64,000 nt of DNA from Steinernema hermaphroditum (taxonomy: Eukaryota > Nematoda > Chromadorea > Rhabditida > Steinernematidae). The stretch covers positions 8,680,001 to 8,744,000 of the forward strand of contig CM059621.1 of assembly GCA_030435675.1 (NCBI GenBank), in the 5' to 3' direction. A program made the position numbers and the translations under genes. Below the pieces are notes generated by a model. It did not search any database. It was not told the origin of the DNA and saw nothing but the letters and a program-made list of their open reading frames with translations. Position 1 is the stretch's first letter, and the number at the start of each line of letters is the position of its first letter. Positions 26,137 to 36,528 of this stretch are shown piece by piece.

Positions 26137-28312
26137 TCCGCCGCCTAGCCCCCTAATACTCCCTTGATCTCCTCGCCTGGATCCCTGGATCGTCGTCCGT
26201 TCGTCCGCTGTTGCATCTGTGATCCTAATAAAGCATCGCGTCTTGTTGCTCCTCTCGTTTGCACGGGGGAAGTGTTGCAGAGGAGTTAATTGGATTCGCC
26301 CTCGAGTCGCCAAATGTCATTCGGAGGAGGGGGTGACCCAGAGGAAGAGAAACTTCCAGAAACGCACCCCACAGGAAGGACATAGTTATGCGAAAATTAA
26401 TTTGGCTAAAATTGGAAATGTGGCTCTGCGTGTGGCGCCTCGGGCGATCGGTTATTAAAAGGTTTCGACGAAACGCCGCTTTGGCGGCAATCAAAACAAA
26501 GCGGAGATTTCCTGTTTTCCTCGCCTTCAAATGGCGCAGGAAACGACGAGTTTATGATCTGGCGTCGCTGACGTCGTCGGGGATCTTATCCATCTGGGAA
26601 CGCCGAGATCTCTTAGTCCAAAGCAGAGCTCTCGTCATCTCAAGAAATGTTGCTCCTAGACACTAAAAGTGCGAAACTCTGTGGAATTAGTTTTAATTTG
26701 TTGACTTATGCGGCCGACATATTTCCGTCCCAGCGGGATTCAGTTGAATTTCCGAGAAAGACAACAGTCGAGGACAAGAATCTTTTGGAAATAGCGTAGG
26801 AGTCCCTCCAAAACACTCTGTGGACGATATCTACTTGAGAGTTCTCCCGTCTAGGAGACAGATCAGGGCCTCACGGGAGAGTGGCGACCCGTTCTCCACC
26901 CAGGACACAAGTGGCAATTAAGGGTGTACGCGCGTTTTTGGAGAACTCTGCAAAGCGGTCGTTATTAGTGGTGCCAACCTAATACACCCCGTCATCCGAT
27001 GATTCAAACATTAATTTGGTATTCAGAAGTGCGTCCAAAATTGAGTTTTTGCAAACTTTCGGAAATGGAAAAGCAAAAGAAGATAGCACTTCAGTGGGTT
27101 CCGATTCCCCGAAAGCGCCGATCAGAACTCGCCTGATTATTCCGTCACCGATTCTTCACCTGTTTTCCAATTAAACCCAAGTCGAATGCACTTTAGGGAC
27201 ATTTCATCGGGCCCAGAGGACATAAACTCTTTCTCGTCCAGTTCGGGCGTCCAAGAACTTCTACATAAGAAGGCACCGGCGTCCTCAAGTGAACGGATCA
27301 TCGTGCACTTTCAGGTCAGTGGTCCTCATTTCGGATATTCATTGACTTCTTGTTGTCCTTCTCAGAAACACCGGAAGATTACGGTAGTCTTCTGTTTGCA
27401 GAAGCACCTCCAGCAATATGTGTTTCGTGACAAGGACACATTCATCTCGAGGGGAGCGACTTGTTCTTGTACCCTGAAATAAGTTAGTTAAACGAGCTCA
27501 ATCGCCCAATTTAAAGCGCATAGACCAAGTGATTCTCAGTGTCCTAAGCAAAGAGTTGAGTCGTTGTTAGCCGTTTAGGCCTGGTGGAAGAAGGCTTCAC
27601 TGGATTCCAGGCGTTTTTGTCACCAGTTATATACTGTATCCCTAAAGCATGTTTTACCTCGGCTTGCTGTGCTCGCTTAGGCATGAAAGGATGTCCCAAA
27701 ACGACTTCTCCGAACTCTTAATTTGAATCTTCTTCTAATCGTTGTTGTTTCGCGAGACTCTGTTTCGATCTTTGACGCCAAAGAGGCTACTCTCGGTGAT
27801 CTTTAAAATCTGTCCAACCTTCCCCATTTCCGAGAACGGTGACCTCTTTGAAAACCAGGCTGATCGCCGAACTGAACGTCTGGCACTTCCTTCCGAGCCC
27901 TTTGAGAGCGTAGGCCGGCGCAGACAAAAACAAATTTTGTGTCCCAAAATAGGGAAACAAAGAATTTCGAAAATTCCTAATTTCATAGGCCTGTTTACTG
28001 TTCTCGAGGCTGTTTGTTCGTTCGAGCAATTCGATTCAATCTGAAATGCCACACCGCGAGGATAACAACGGCACCTGGATTACAAGAAGAGAAGGAAGTA
28101 AACAATTACTTTATTTGGTCCTTTTTCTTTGAATCAAGCACTTTGAGAGAGGCGAAAGGTTGCCATCCACACAATAAGCAACCTTTGACGTTGAGTGGTT
28201 TCCACCGAGGAAAGAATTGAAAGAGAAGTTGACATGGAGGTGAGGACAAAAGAAGAGCAGGCTCTCCGAAACGCTTCTAGCAACGGTATGTGTGGCATAT
28301 CATTTATTTTCA
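26137..28312. other. Intergenic, nothing recognised
   Basis: Apart from the poly(A) site of the preceding gene I see only AT-richer DNA with scattered short frames. TACNGTA copies are near 27380 and 27632. Confidence 0.4.
26227..26232 (+). promoter_or_regulatory. Poly(A) signal AATAAA
   Basis: Canonical hexamer about 90 nt downstream of the stop codon of the small secreted peptide gene. Confidence 0.7.
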
Positions 28313-29912
28313 CTAAAAAACAAAAAAAAAATGGAAAGGATATATTACATATTGGAAGGGTCGGGTATTAGCTTCGGTATTTGGTCCATCAATTGCAGAA
28401 TTTGATGAGGTCCGGTGGATGGTATTCTTGAGCTCTTCGACTTCACGTTTCCATTTGGCATTCTCTTCTCTAGTTTTCTGTGTTCCCTTTATTCGAAACA
28501 TATAACAATCTGGAAAAGAATCTTTGAAAAGTAGAGAACAGGTATACTTACCAAGGCATACGTATAATCTGGATCGACTTTCTTTTGGGTAAACTACCAG
28601 CGGAAGAAATCGGTTGTGCGTGTGATATTCAGAGCTCGGGTGTTCATCTAAATGTTATTTGTACATATCTTGAAAGGATATTCACCTCTTACCGATGGCA
28701 GTTCAGGTCTGCTGAAGTCGTTAACTCCTTCCGTTACGATTGACTGTCCTCGTAATTGTGTGATTAATTATTTGTTTACCGTCAAGTTGAGACGTTATAA
28801 CCACGCGATCAGTGGGAACTGATATCTGATAGCCGCGAATCTTTTTTGGTCAATAATGTTGCGCTGTTACCGAGGCCAGCATCTGATCGCCACCCGATAA
28901 TCGGATCTTCTTCGTATTTTCGTTGCATCTCATGCACTTCATGGTTAGCGTACATCAAGTAGTTTTCAACTGCGTCACTGTTCCAGTTGGTTGACGATTC
29001 ACAGTGCTTTACAGCTGCGGTCCAAAATATAGTCGGCGTGTCCGTAATGGATTGAATGAACTTTTGAACTGCGAAGCCCCTGTGAAACGAACGATGTGGC
29101 ACCTTTACTTGACTGACATTTAATGCATCGGCAACCTCTAGCATAAATTCAGCGACAGTGACAATGGTTTCACATCATGAAATCAGTTTGCTTATATTTG
29201 TTTAAGCGTACAATAGGTGTGCTAGGGTATGGTTGAACTAGGAGAGGGTGTTTCTTATGTGCCTCATCGATTTCTGGTATTCAACTCTGCTGATTTTGAA
29301 TGAGAACTCCGCAAAGACAGCAGGATGGTAAATACAAAACTTCTCTATGGTTTCGGATCAATTCCTAATGATCCAAAGTTCTTCAAAGTTTCAATTTGTT
29401 GTTTGGACAGAGTACTCTAAAGTAGTCAAGGGTAAAATACGAAATGAGATACGTCAATACTCACGCAACGTGCACATGCTTCGAAGAGAGTCAGCAGTGA
29501 AATCCTCTGATTCGGCCAAGTGGTAATGCTTCAAATTGTTACAGGCCGGCATCTTTCACATTGTTTGAGTGCGAAGTGCATTCGATATATTGAAATGCGC
29601 CATCAATGCATCCTTTCGCAATTTATCCACTCCATCCTTTAATGTTAGAAACAATGCAGTCATCGTCTTGTATTGTCAAAACAGTGTAGAAGTGGTTCAG
29701 TGTTTCAGTTGGAAGCAGTGCAAATGTATCCATGTGGCGGAGTTCTCTCTAAATATCCGTAATCACTTAATCTGACTTCATTAAGATCGGACTAACCATG
29801 CGGTTCTTCTCGATTAGCAAATTCTGAATGAATTTAAGCTTCATCCTATTATCATTCTCGTCATCATCAGGGCTTTTGACGTCTTTGACCTGAGACTATG
29901 AAATAATTACTA

Positions 29913-29936
29913 CTGTGCATGTAGATGAAAAACGTA
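29913..29936. repeat. 24-bp direct repeat, copy 1
   Basis: These 24 bases recur identically at 30168-30191. Both copies sit just inside an intron or exon edge of the minus-strand locus, and the flanking exon sequence is similar (ends in QRFF/QRFH), so the repeat is part of a local exon-intron duplication about 255 bp apart. Confidence 0.8.
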
Positions 29937-30167
29937 CCTGAACACTACCATCGTGAAAACGCTGTTCGTCGTCGATGTGTTCATCACCAGCAGACATAAC
30001 GACAGCGCCACTAGCCTGAAATTAAGGAACGTAAAATTTCATGGGATTGTGAAATGCGGAGACACTGGGGGTAAGCAAGTGCATCGTGAATCTTCGATGA
30101 GTTCATAAATTTTGCCTTAAACATACTTTTTTGACACGTGCTTGTTTCTTGATGCCGATTTCACCAT

Positions 30168-30191
30168 CTGTGCATGTAGATGAAAAACGTA
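30168..30191. repeat. 24-bp direct repeat, copy 2
   Basis: Second copy of the repeat at 29913-29936. See that entry for context. Confidence 0.8.
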
Positions 30192-30727
30192 GATGAGTCG
30201 TCTGAAATTGAAACATCTCACATAATACACTACAAACGAATGGCTTACTCGATGATCACTGAAGAAACGCTGTCCGTCGTTAGTGCATCTATCGACAGTT
30301 TCTTCGCGAACCAAAGGTTCGTCAGGCTCGATCACTCGTCAGCAGTGACTTAGCTTTTCAGTGTTACGTCTTGCCGAAACAATGTTTGAGGCAGCGCGGT
30401 GCTCTACCTAGTTTGGAGACCTCAAAATTGGGTAAACAAACCTTTTATAATCAAAAGAAAACACGCTAACAACCCTAACGCGATCATACACGGTAACAGA
30501 GTGCATAGACATGCGCTAGGCACAAATATCAAATAGGAGACAGAGCGAATGACAACGTGGACAGACCGTAGACGATTGGGATCGTGGTGAGACCAACTGA
30601 ATACAAACGATGATCACAATGCGTGTGATCAGCACGAAACAGGGACAAAGTCAAATGAGCGGTACGACTCGGACTTCAGCCGTTCTTGTGCCTTTCCTGC
30701 ATATAGTGCGTCCTGACCAGAGTTGGC

Positions 30728-30831
30728 GGGTTCGGGTTTTCGGGTCGGGTTTGGGTTTGGGTGTCGGTTTCGGGTCGGGTACCCAAACGGTTCGGGTTCG
30801 GGTTTTCGGGTCGGGTACCCGGACAACTCTG
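30728..30831. repeat. Degenerate GGGTT(C/T) tract
   Basis: About 100 bp built almost wholly of GGGTT, GGGTTC and CGGGTT units on the plus strand. A 20-bp block is repeated identically at 30731-30750 and 30797-30816, each time followed by a GGGTACCC palindrome or close to it. It is simple-sequence-like, G-rich and resembles telomere-type repeats, but not the nematode TTAGGC unit. Confidence 0.85.
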
Positions 30832-30944
30832 GACCTGACACGATACTTTTGAGTGAAGAAAGCAAATGATGTGTACCCTTGTCCATCGTGTCCATCAATC
30901 GCCGATGTATGTGAGCGACGTATCCACGTGTTTCTTTCATGTGC

Positions 30945-31001
30945 ATTTCAAAGGAGCGTCATGACTATGCGTGACGCAGAGTCATGACGCTCCTTTGAAA
31001 T
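30945..31001. repeat. Perfect 22-bp inverted repeat, 13-nt spacer
   Basis: Arms 30945-30966 and 30980-31001 are exact reverse complements. The spacer itself contains TGCGT-G-ACGCA, so the whole 57 bp is nearly one palindrome. It could be a hairpin-type miniature element, an RNA hairpin or a cruciform site. No tandem T run or target duplication was noticed that would settle this. Confidence 0.9.
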
Positions 31002-31570
31002 AATTTTGAAAACATTGCAAAGAGCTTTTTGCGGAGTTCGCCGCCATTCCCACGACGATCTTGTTGCTTCCCTAACCATTCCCACGGGCACACACCGACG
31101 TCGTAAATTCGAAAACGACGCAACTCGGTCCCTCCGCGTCGGACGTTTGAAAACAGCCCCGAAAAGAACTGTTATCACAGGAAGAAATATTCGACCTCTG
31201 CTCGCCCCCTCCCGCCAAAAAGATTTGTTTGGAAACGCCGTGATTCACCTTCCTATCTCTCCCCTTGACAGGAACGAGAGAAAACGGCGACTTAGGTGAA
31301 ACCGAAAAGAGGCCGTAAAGCGCCATCGAGTGACTCACGTGGCTGGTTTTCGGCCTGTTTGTCTAACCGCCGGCGACCGCCCACCTGGCTAGGCCCTAGC
31401 CGGGAGTGGCCAGAAGAGACGATCGATCGTCACCGCCATTCCGATCAATCGGAGAGAGTCGATAGCGTCACTTTATTAGTATTATTACCCGGCAACTCCC
31501 TTCCGACGACAACAACGATAAGAATCGCTTCAGCCGCCCCTCGTCGCTTTAGGATCGCCGAATCGCAGCC

Positions 31571-34500
31571 ATGCTCCAACCGTGGGAGAAGATCTTCCTC
31601 TTCCAGTGGCACAATGTCCACACGCCACTCTTCTTCTCCGCCATCCTCCTCATCATCATGGTCTGCAAACTCGGTTTGCCCCTAGCTCCCTGACAGTCGA
31701 CCTGATCCCGATGCAGGGTTCCACTCGTCGGCGCGTCTCTCCAAGATATTCCCTGAATCCGCACTCCTCATCGCGCTAGGACTCGGCACGGGATTGGCGC
31801 TGATCTATCTGCTCCAGGTGCCCTACGTCTATCTCCACCCCGGTGAGTGCCTCTCGCACTTCTCGTTTTCGCTCTTTTCGCACTTTGCGCGATCCGAGTC
31901 GAAAACAAATCTTTGAACTGAGTCGATCGCAGGACGTCACCTCTTCAGTGGTTGTATTCGGAAAAGAGGGAAGTCGAGCGCCTAGAGTGTGCAGAAAGGT
32001 TTATGTTCTCATAAAAATTGCATCTATTTTCGCCGTTTCTGATCAGAGTCCATCGAACAAGAACGTAACTTCGGTGACTTATGCCCAATCGTAAACTTTT
32101 ATGAACACGATAACGGTCCTAAAATAATGACATTAGACATGGTCCAACATCAAGATCAGGTCCGACTTTCTATCCAATTTTCTTATATTTAAGTAAAAAC
32201 GTTCACTTTAATGTTGTTCACAGTCGGCGCCCGGTCCTAGCCTCTTTTCGACGGCACTGTTTTCCTCATCGAGGTTGATTGATTGCGTCTCCAGATTGTG
32301 AGTTTGTATGCCTTCTTGCATGTTCTCCGATTTCTCTGAACCATTTTATGTTCATGGTCCGCGAACCACCACCTGGAGATCCGAAACACCGAACCTTCAA
32401 GGACCTTTCCTAGGGACTATTTATTCCGTTCGTGGTATGCTATACTAGTCGCGCTTACAGCAGGAGCTTAGCTTCTAAGCGCACATGCTGCTCTCTTCTT
32501 GTAGCGTCAAAATAAGACCAAATTCCAAAAAGACTAAAAATTTGGTCAAAAAGCGCTTGACTCAGAACTAACTAAATTTTTCTTTGCCGATTTAACTACT
32601 TTGACGAAGGGTAGACAGACAACATGGACGGCCAGCTATGGTGCTTGCATGCCATACCTATTGATGCTCCGATGCCTTAGGCCACAAGTGCAAATTGGAA
32701 GCTCCGATTTTCCATGAGTTCTCCAACCCCTTGATGCGCCAGCGCAAATCATTGACCCTTGCTTTTATTTGTATTTCCAAATAATAATATTTTCTTTTAT
32801 TTTTTGTGACTAATGAGGTCAAGCGGGTTCTACGCACATGATCTCTCGAACTACTTGAGTGTATGGATCAGGAAGAGAAGCCGATGATTGAGTTGTGGTC
32901 TGAAAAGTCATATTCCACTGTGTCGTACATGGTATTACTCAAGCACGTGGATAGAAAGTGTTGCAGGGATAGGACAACCTCTCAGCTACAGTTTCCACGC
33001 AATATTTCGAAAAATCTCCTTTCTTTATTCAAAATAAGGCAGGAACTAGAAACCGGATTCGAGTGTTCATCATATCCAACGGGAGCACCCAATGTTTGAT
33101 ATTTTAGATTGCCCTCAAAACTGCTGCTCATCTTAAGCTGGGTCTCAGATACTTATTGAGCGTGTAGACCTCCCAGAGCTTTATCTGATAAAGACTTGTA
33201 CGGGACTGTCGCAAACATCAGCAACGAAAAAGAGTCAAAGTTTGCAAGCGCGCCAAAAACGGACTAAATGGAATGTTTCGACCTGGAACCTCTCCTGTTC
33301 TGCAGTGGGATGGCCAGGCTTCTGCCCTGCGAAAAGCTCTGAGACCTTGTAGTTAAATGTTGTATACCTCTAGTGAAATGTTTGTTTTTTTTTTTGGTGA
33401 TAGATACTCACTTTTAAAATCGGCCATTTTTCATGGATCAACCCAATATTTTTGGGGATCAATCAGGTTTCTTTTCTTATTTTTGGGTCGGTGAATTGAA
33501 AACAGAACACCACAAATATCATCTACATTTGGCGTATTCAGCGCTACGCCTCGTGAGGACTCGTGAAAATGGACTCTGAAAATTCACGAACGATTTCAAA
33601 ATAAAAATTCTGTTTGGCACTAAAATGACCAAAAAACATCTCAGATTAGATCGATAGATTAGAATGACTATCACAAACTTTGTGGACTTCAGTTTTGGAC
33701 GTTATCGCCATCTTTCGTTTGTATCGACTCTCACTCGTGTCGCGGGGGCAAGCGGTCCGTCAGACGGCAAACCCTGCGGCAGTTTTGAGTGTTTCGGCTA
33801 CCAGGGGGAATTGGGACACACGGAAGCCGTAGTCCCACTACCGCTGACAACAAGATGTCCGACGCCAGGAATCCGGATGCGTGAGAAGTCACCCTGAAGG
33901 TCTCCGACGCTCTGAGGACACCAAGACCTGTGAACACGCAACTCCTGGACCACGCACTCATCTCTTCGAAGTAGATGCGAGTCCCGAAGTCGCGCCTGTG
34001 CCGCAAACGCCCCGAGAAGATGAACATCCGTCTTCACTTCTGGAGTTTCGCCGATTTCCAGATGTCCCGCGCCGCCATCCGTTGGACCTCAACGTCTCTC
34101 CAGGGATGAAGCAAGTGATGTCCGCTGTCGATTATTCGGTGTCATGAAAGGCGTAATGCCTTTGATTATTGAAATAAAGTTTTATATGGCTGGTCAATTT
34201 ATTCACCTCCGTCGTTGCACTACAGTAAACCCAAGATCACTTTGTGGGTGACTGAAATATCCCATCGTATCCTTGGGATAAAGCGCCTTCCTGCAGACTT
34301 GTTCTTCCTCTACCTGCTGCCGCCTATCGTCCTCGAGGCGGGCTTCTGCCTACCCAACAAGGACTTCTTCAACAACATCTTCACGATCAGCCTGTTCGCC
34401 CTGGTGGGTACCCTGTGGAACATCGTCTCCATTGGCTGCGTGCTCTACCTCTTTCGCGGCTTCTTCGAGGTCGAGAAGACCTTCCTCGACCTCATGCTCT

Positions 34501-36429
34501 TCTCGACGATCATCTCGGCCGTCGACCCCGTCGCCGTCCTCTCCGTCTTCGAGGAGATCCACGTCAACAAGCTCCTCTACATCTGCGTCTTCGGCGAATC
34601 TCTCCTCAACGACGCCGTCACTGTGGTCAGTCATCCCTCTCCAACGACTCAGCCCCTCCTTAGGCCCTCTACCACACCTTCTCCTCGATGCTCAAGATCG
34701 GGTCGGAGAACCTGGAGACGTCAGACTTCGCAATGGCCGTCGTCAGTTTCGGCCTGGTCGCCTTCGGCGGCATCATAATCGGCATCGTCGGCGGCTTCCT
34801 CACCTCCCTCATCACGAGGTTCACCTCGAAGGTGCACGTCGTGGAAACTCTCCTCTGCCTGATCTGTCCCTACCTCGTCTATTGCATTGCCGAAGCCGTC
34901 CACATGTCCGGAATCCTCGGGTAACCTCTCACTGGCTGGCTCATCTAAAGTCTTCTTCCAGGATCGTGTGTTGCGGTGTCTTGATGAAGCCGTACATCTC
35001 GGGGAATATCTCCCACAAGTCCCTCATCACCGTCAAGTACCTCCTCAAGGGTCTTTCTGCCAGGTACCCCCCCCCTTCCACGCATCCCTGAGTCCTTCCA
35101 GCTGCGAGGCGCTCATCTTCGCTTTCCTCGGCCTCTCCACCGTCCGCGCCTTCTCCGACGGCAAGAAGTGGGACCTCTCCTTCGCCGCCATTACCGTAGT
35201 CGCCTGCTTCGTCTGCCGCTTCATCGGGGTCTTCCTCCTCTCGGCCCTCGCCAACCCCTGGCGCATCGAGAAGATCAACAAGGTGGACCAGTTCATCATG
35301 GGCTACGGTGGCCTCCGCGGCGCCGTCTGCTACGGTCTCGTCATGAGCGTCGACAGCGAGTCGGAGCCCCTCAAAGAGGTCTTCGTTACCACTACCGTAA
35401 TCGTCATCGTTCTCTCCGTATTCCTCCAGGTAGGGCACCCAGAAGGAAGGGCAACCCGAAAGGGATAGGTTCAACAGGGGTCTTTAGGGGACTACGATGA
35501 AGCCAATCGTGGAATGTCTCCGCGTGAAGAAGGTCGAGGAGAAGAAGGGGACCGTCGCGCAGCTCATCATGCACAATGTATGCCCTTCCCCCTCTGAGAC
35601 ATTCCTGCCTCTTTAGATAGAGGACCACATGATGGCCGGCATCGAGGGCGTCATCGGACACCACGGACACTTCTGGGTGAGTGCAGGCATGGACGCAGAG
35701 GGCACTGTAGCTCTAGGTGAGGAGGAAGCTGACCCAGATCGACTCGAACGTATTTGCGCCGGTGCTGATGCGGAATCCGCCGTCGAGGACGACGAAGCTG
35801 CTCAATAAGTACGAGGAGGAGAGTGTCGCCGAGGCGAGGAGCTACCTCAAGAAACATGGCAGCTTCGCAGGCCTCGAAGCCTCGAAGGGACACCCCCTCT
35901 ACACGAGGGAGTCGCGCGCCAGCACCTTACAGGGGTGGGTCCAGAAAACGAGCCTTGGTGACGGGGGCGTTTAGGGAGAAGGGCGACATCGAGAGGAACG
36001 AGTCGCTGAGCCGGATTCTCGAGCGGAATCTGCCTGCCTCTCCCCGCAGAAAGGTCGTCTCCCCCTTTGCAGTGGTACTGTATCCACGTAGAGTTTCAGA
36101 ACTCAAAGCACATCTACAATCGGACGACCCTCGGCTCCGAGGACGACCTCCGGAAGCTGCGGAGTCAGATCCCGGTATACAACCGACGACCACCCGCGTC
36201 AACGCCTTTGGCGCCCCTTCTGACGCAGACGGTAGAGGCAGCGGAATCGTCGGAGTCGACGCCGGAGCCGGACTCCGCCTGCGGGGAGCACATCCGCTTC
36301 TTCCTTGACTCGAATGATCTCCGGACGGAGGGCGTAAGGGAAGGGCGCGCCACTTCGGTCGTCGAGGTCGTCGACGAGACCAAGAAGCTGCAGCCAATCG
36401 TCGAGAGCGACGAGAAGGAGACCGCCTGA
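31571..36429 (+). CDS. Plasma-membrane Na+/H+ exchanger (NHE/NHX family)
   Basis: Eleven exons sum to 2022 nt (673 aa): 31571-31673, 31717-31842, 34297-34625, 34664-34920, 34962-35063, 35102-35429, 35488-35577, 35617-35676, 35717-35934, 35975-36053, 36100-36429. Family landmarks are [15 protein letters not shown] (inhibitor-binding TM), [55 protein letters not shown] and [14 protein letters not shown]. The cytosolic tail is charged, with Ser/Glu-rich stretches. Such exchangers swap cytosolic H+ for external Na+ at the plasma membrane; several C. elegans NHX proteins act in intestine. The N-terminus is short, starting directly with one TM, and no signal peptide is seen. The ATG follows a GCAG site. 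Intron 2 (31843-34296) is exceptionally long and seems to host another gene. AATAAA is at about 36464-36469. Which NHX it is cannot be decided. Confidence 0.93.
33664..34147 (+). CDS. Possible small gene nested in exchanger intron
   Basis: Two exons, 33664-33880 and 33972-34147, keep frame (393 nt, 130 aa) across a GTGAGA...TCGAAG intron. The product would begin in AT-rich sequence ([19 protein letters not shown]), pass through [17 protein letters not shown] and end in a Pro/Arg-rich tail ([19 protein letters not shown] ... MSAVDYSVS). AATAAA follows 26 nt after the stop, at about 34173-34178, well inside the exchanger intron. The GC-rich block stands out from the AT-rich intron around it. 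No family recognised; the true 5' end could be an exon further left. Alternative frames in this block are also partly open, so confidence is moderate. Confidence 0.4.
34173..34178 (+). promoter_or_regulatory. Poly(A) signal inside exchanger intron 2
   Basis: AATAAA 26 nt after the stop of the putative nested gene. A nearby hairpin (AAAGGC-GTAAT-GCCTTT) overlaps that stop. If used, it would terminate transcripts before exchanger exon 3. Confidence 0.5.
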
Positions 36430-36528
36430 GCGCCCCCTTTGTACAGTCCTGCACTTCCACAGAAATAAACTCATCGATGAGAGACTTTATGGAGAGTACC
36501 CGAGAAGGAGTCTATGCACAAGAAGAGG

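Larger units (their letters stand above)
28313..30335 (-). pseudogene. Unrecognised AT-rich spliced locus, partly decayed
   Basis: The minus strand carries a chain of exon-like pieces with good GT/AG borders and AT-rich codon use unlike the neighbouring GC3-rich genes. From right to left they include a piece ending GQRFFSDHR (donor near 30250), one ending DEQRFHDGSVQ (29939-30017), VKDVKSPDDDEN...EKNRM (about 29804-29893), RELRHMDTFALLPTETLNHF (from about 29755), and a frame continuing KLRKDALMAHFNIS then an in-frame TGA. Further left an open 29144-28871 exon (MLEVADALNVSQ... RSDAGL) joins VPTDRVVITSQLDG, and later exons end with a charged coiled segment (REENAKWKREVEELKNTI) and stop near 28313. 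The left half may be intact; the middle has a frameshift and a stop. LLPTETLNHF faintly recalls an F-box start. No function assigned; possibly a lineage-specific family gene in decay. Confidence 0.35.
30336..31570. other. Intergenic region upstream of the exchanger gene
   Basis: No gene found. It contains the GGGTTY-rich tract and the perfect inverted repeat listed separately, then a GC-rich 0.5 kb leading to the exchanger start, probably its promoter and 5' UTR. Confidence 0.45.

Noticed and set aside
32513..32551. Small inverted repeat GACCAAATT/AATTTGGTC
   Set aside because: Only 9-bp arms in AT-rich intron DNA; expected by chance at this scale.
36051..36100. Reading straight through exchanger exon 10 or using the CTTTGCAG acceptor
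   Set aside because: That acceptor would make a 21-nt intron. The GTTTCAG acceptor gives 46 nt and keeps frame into the conserved-looking tail.
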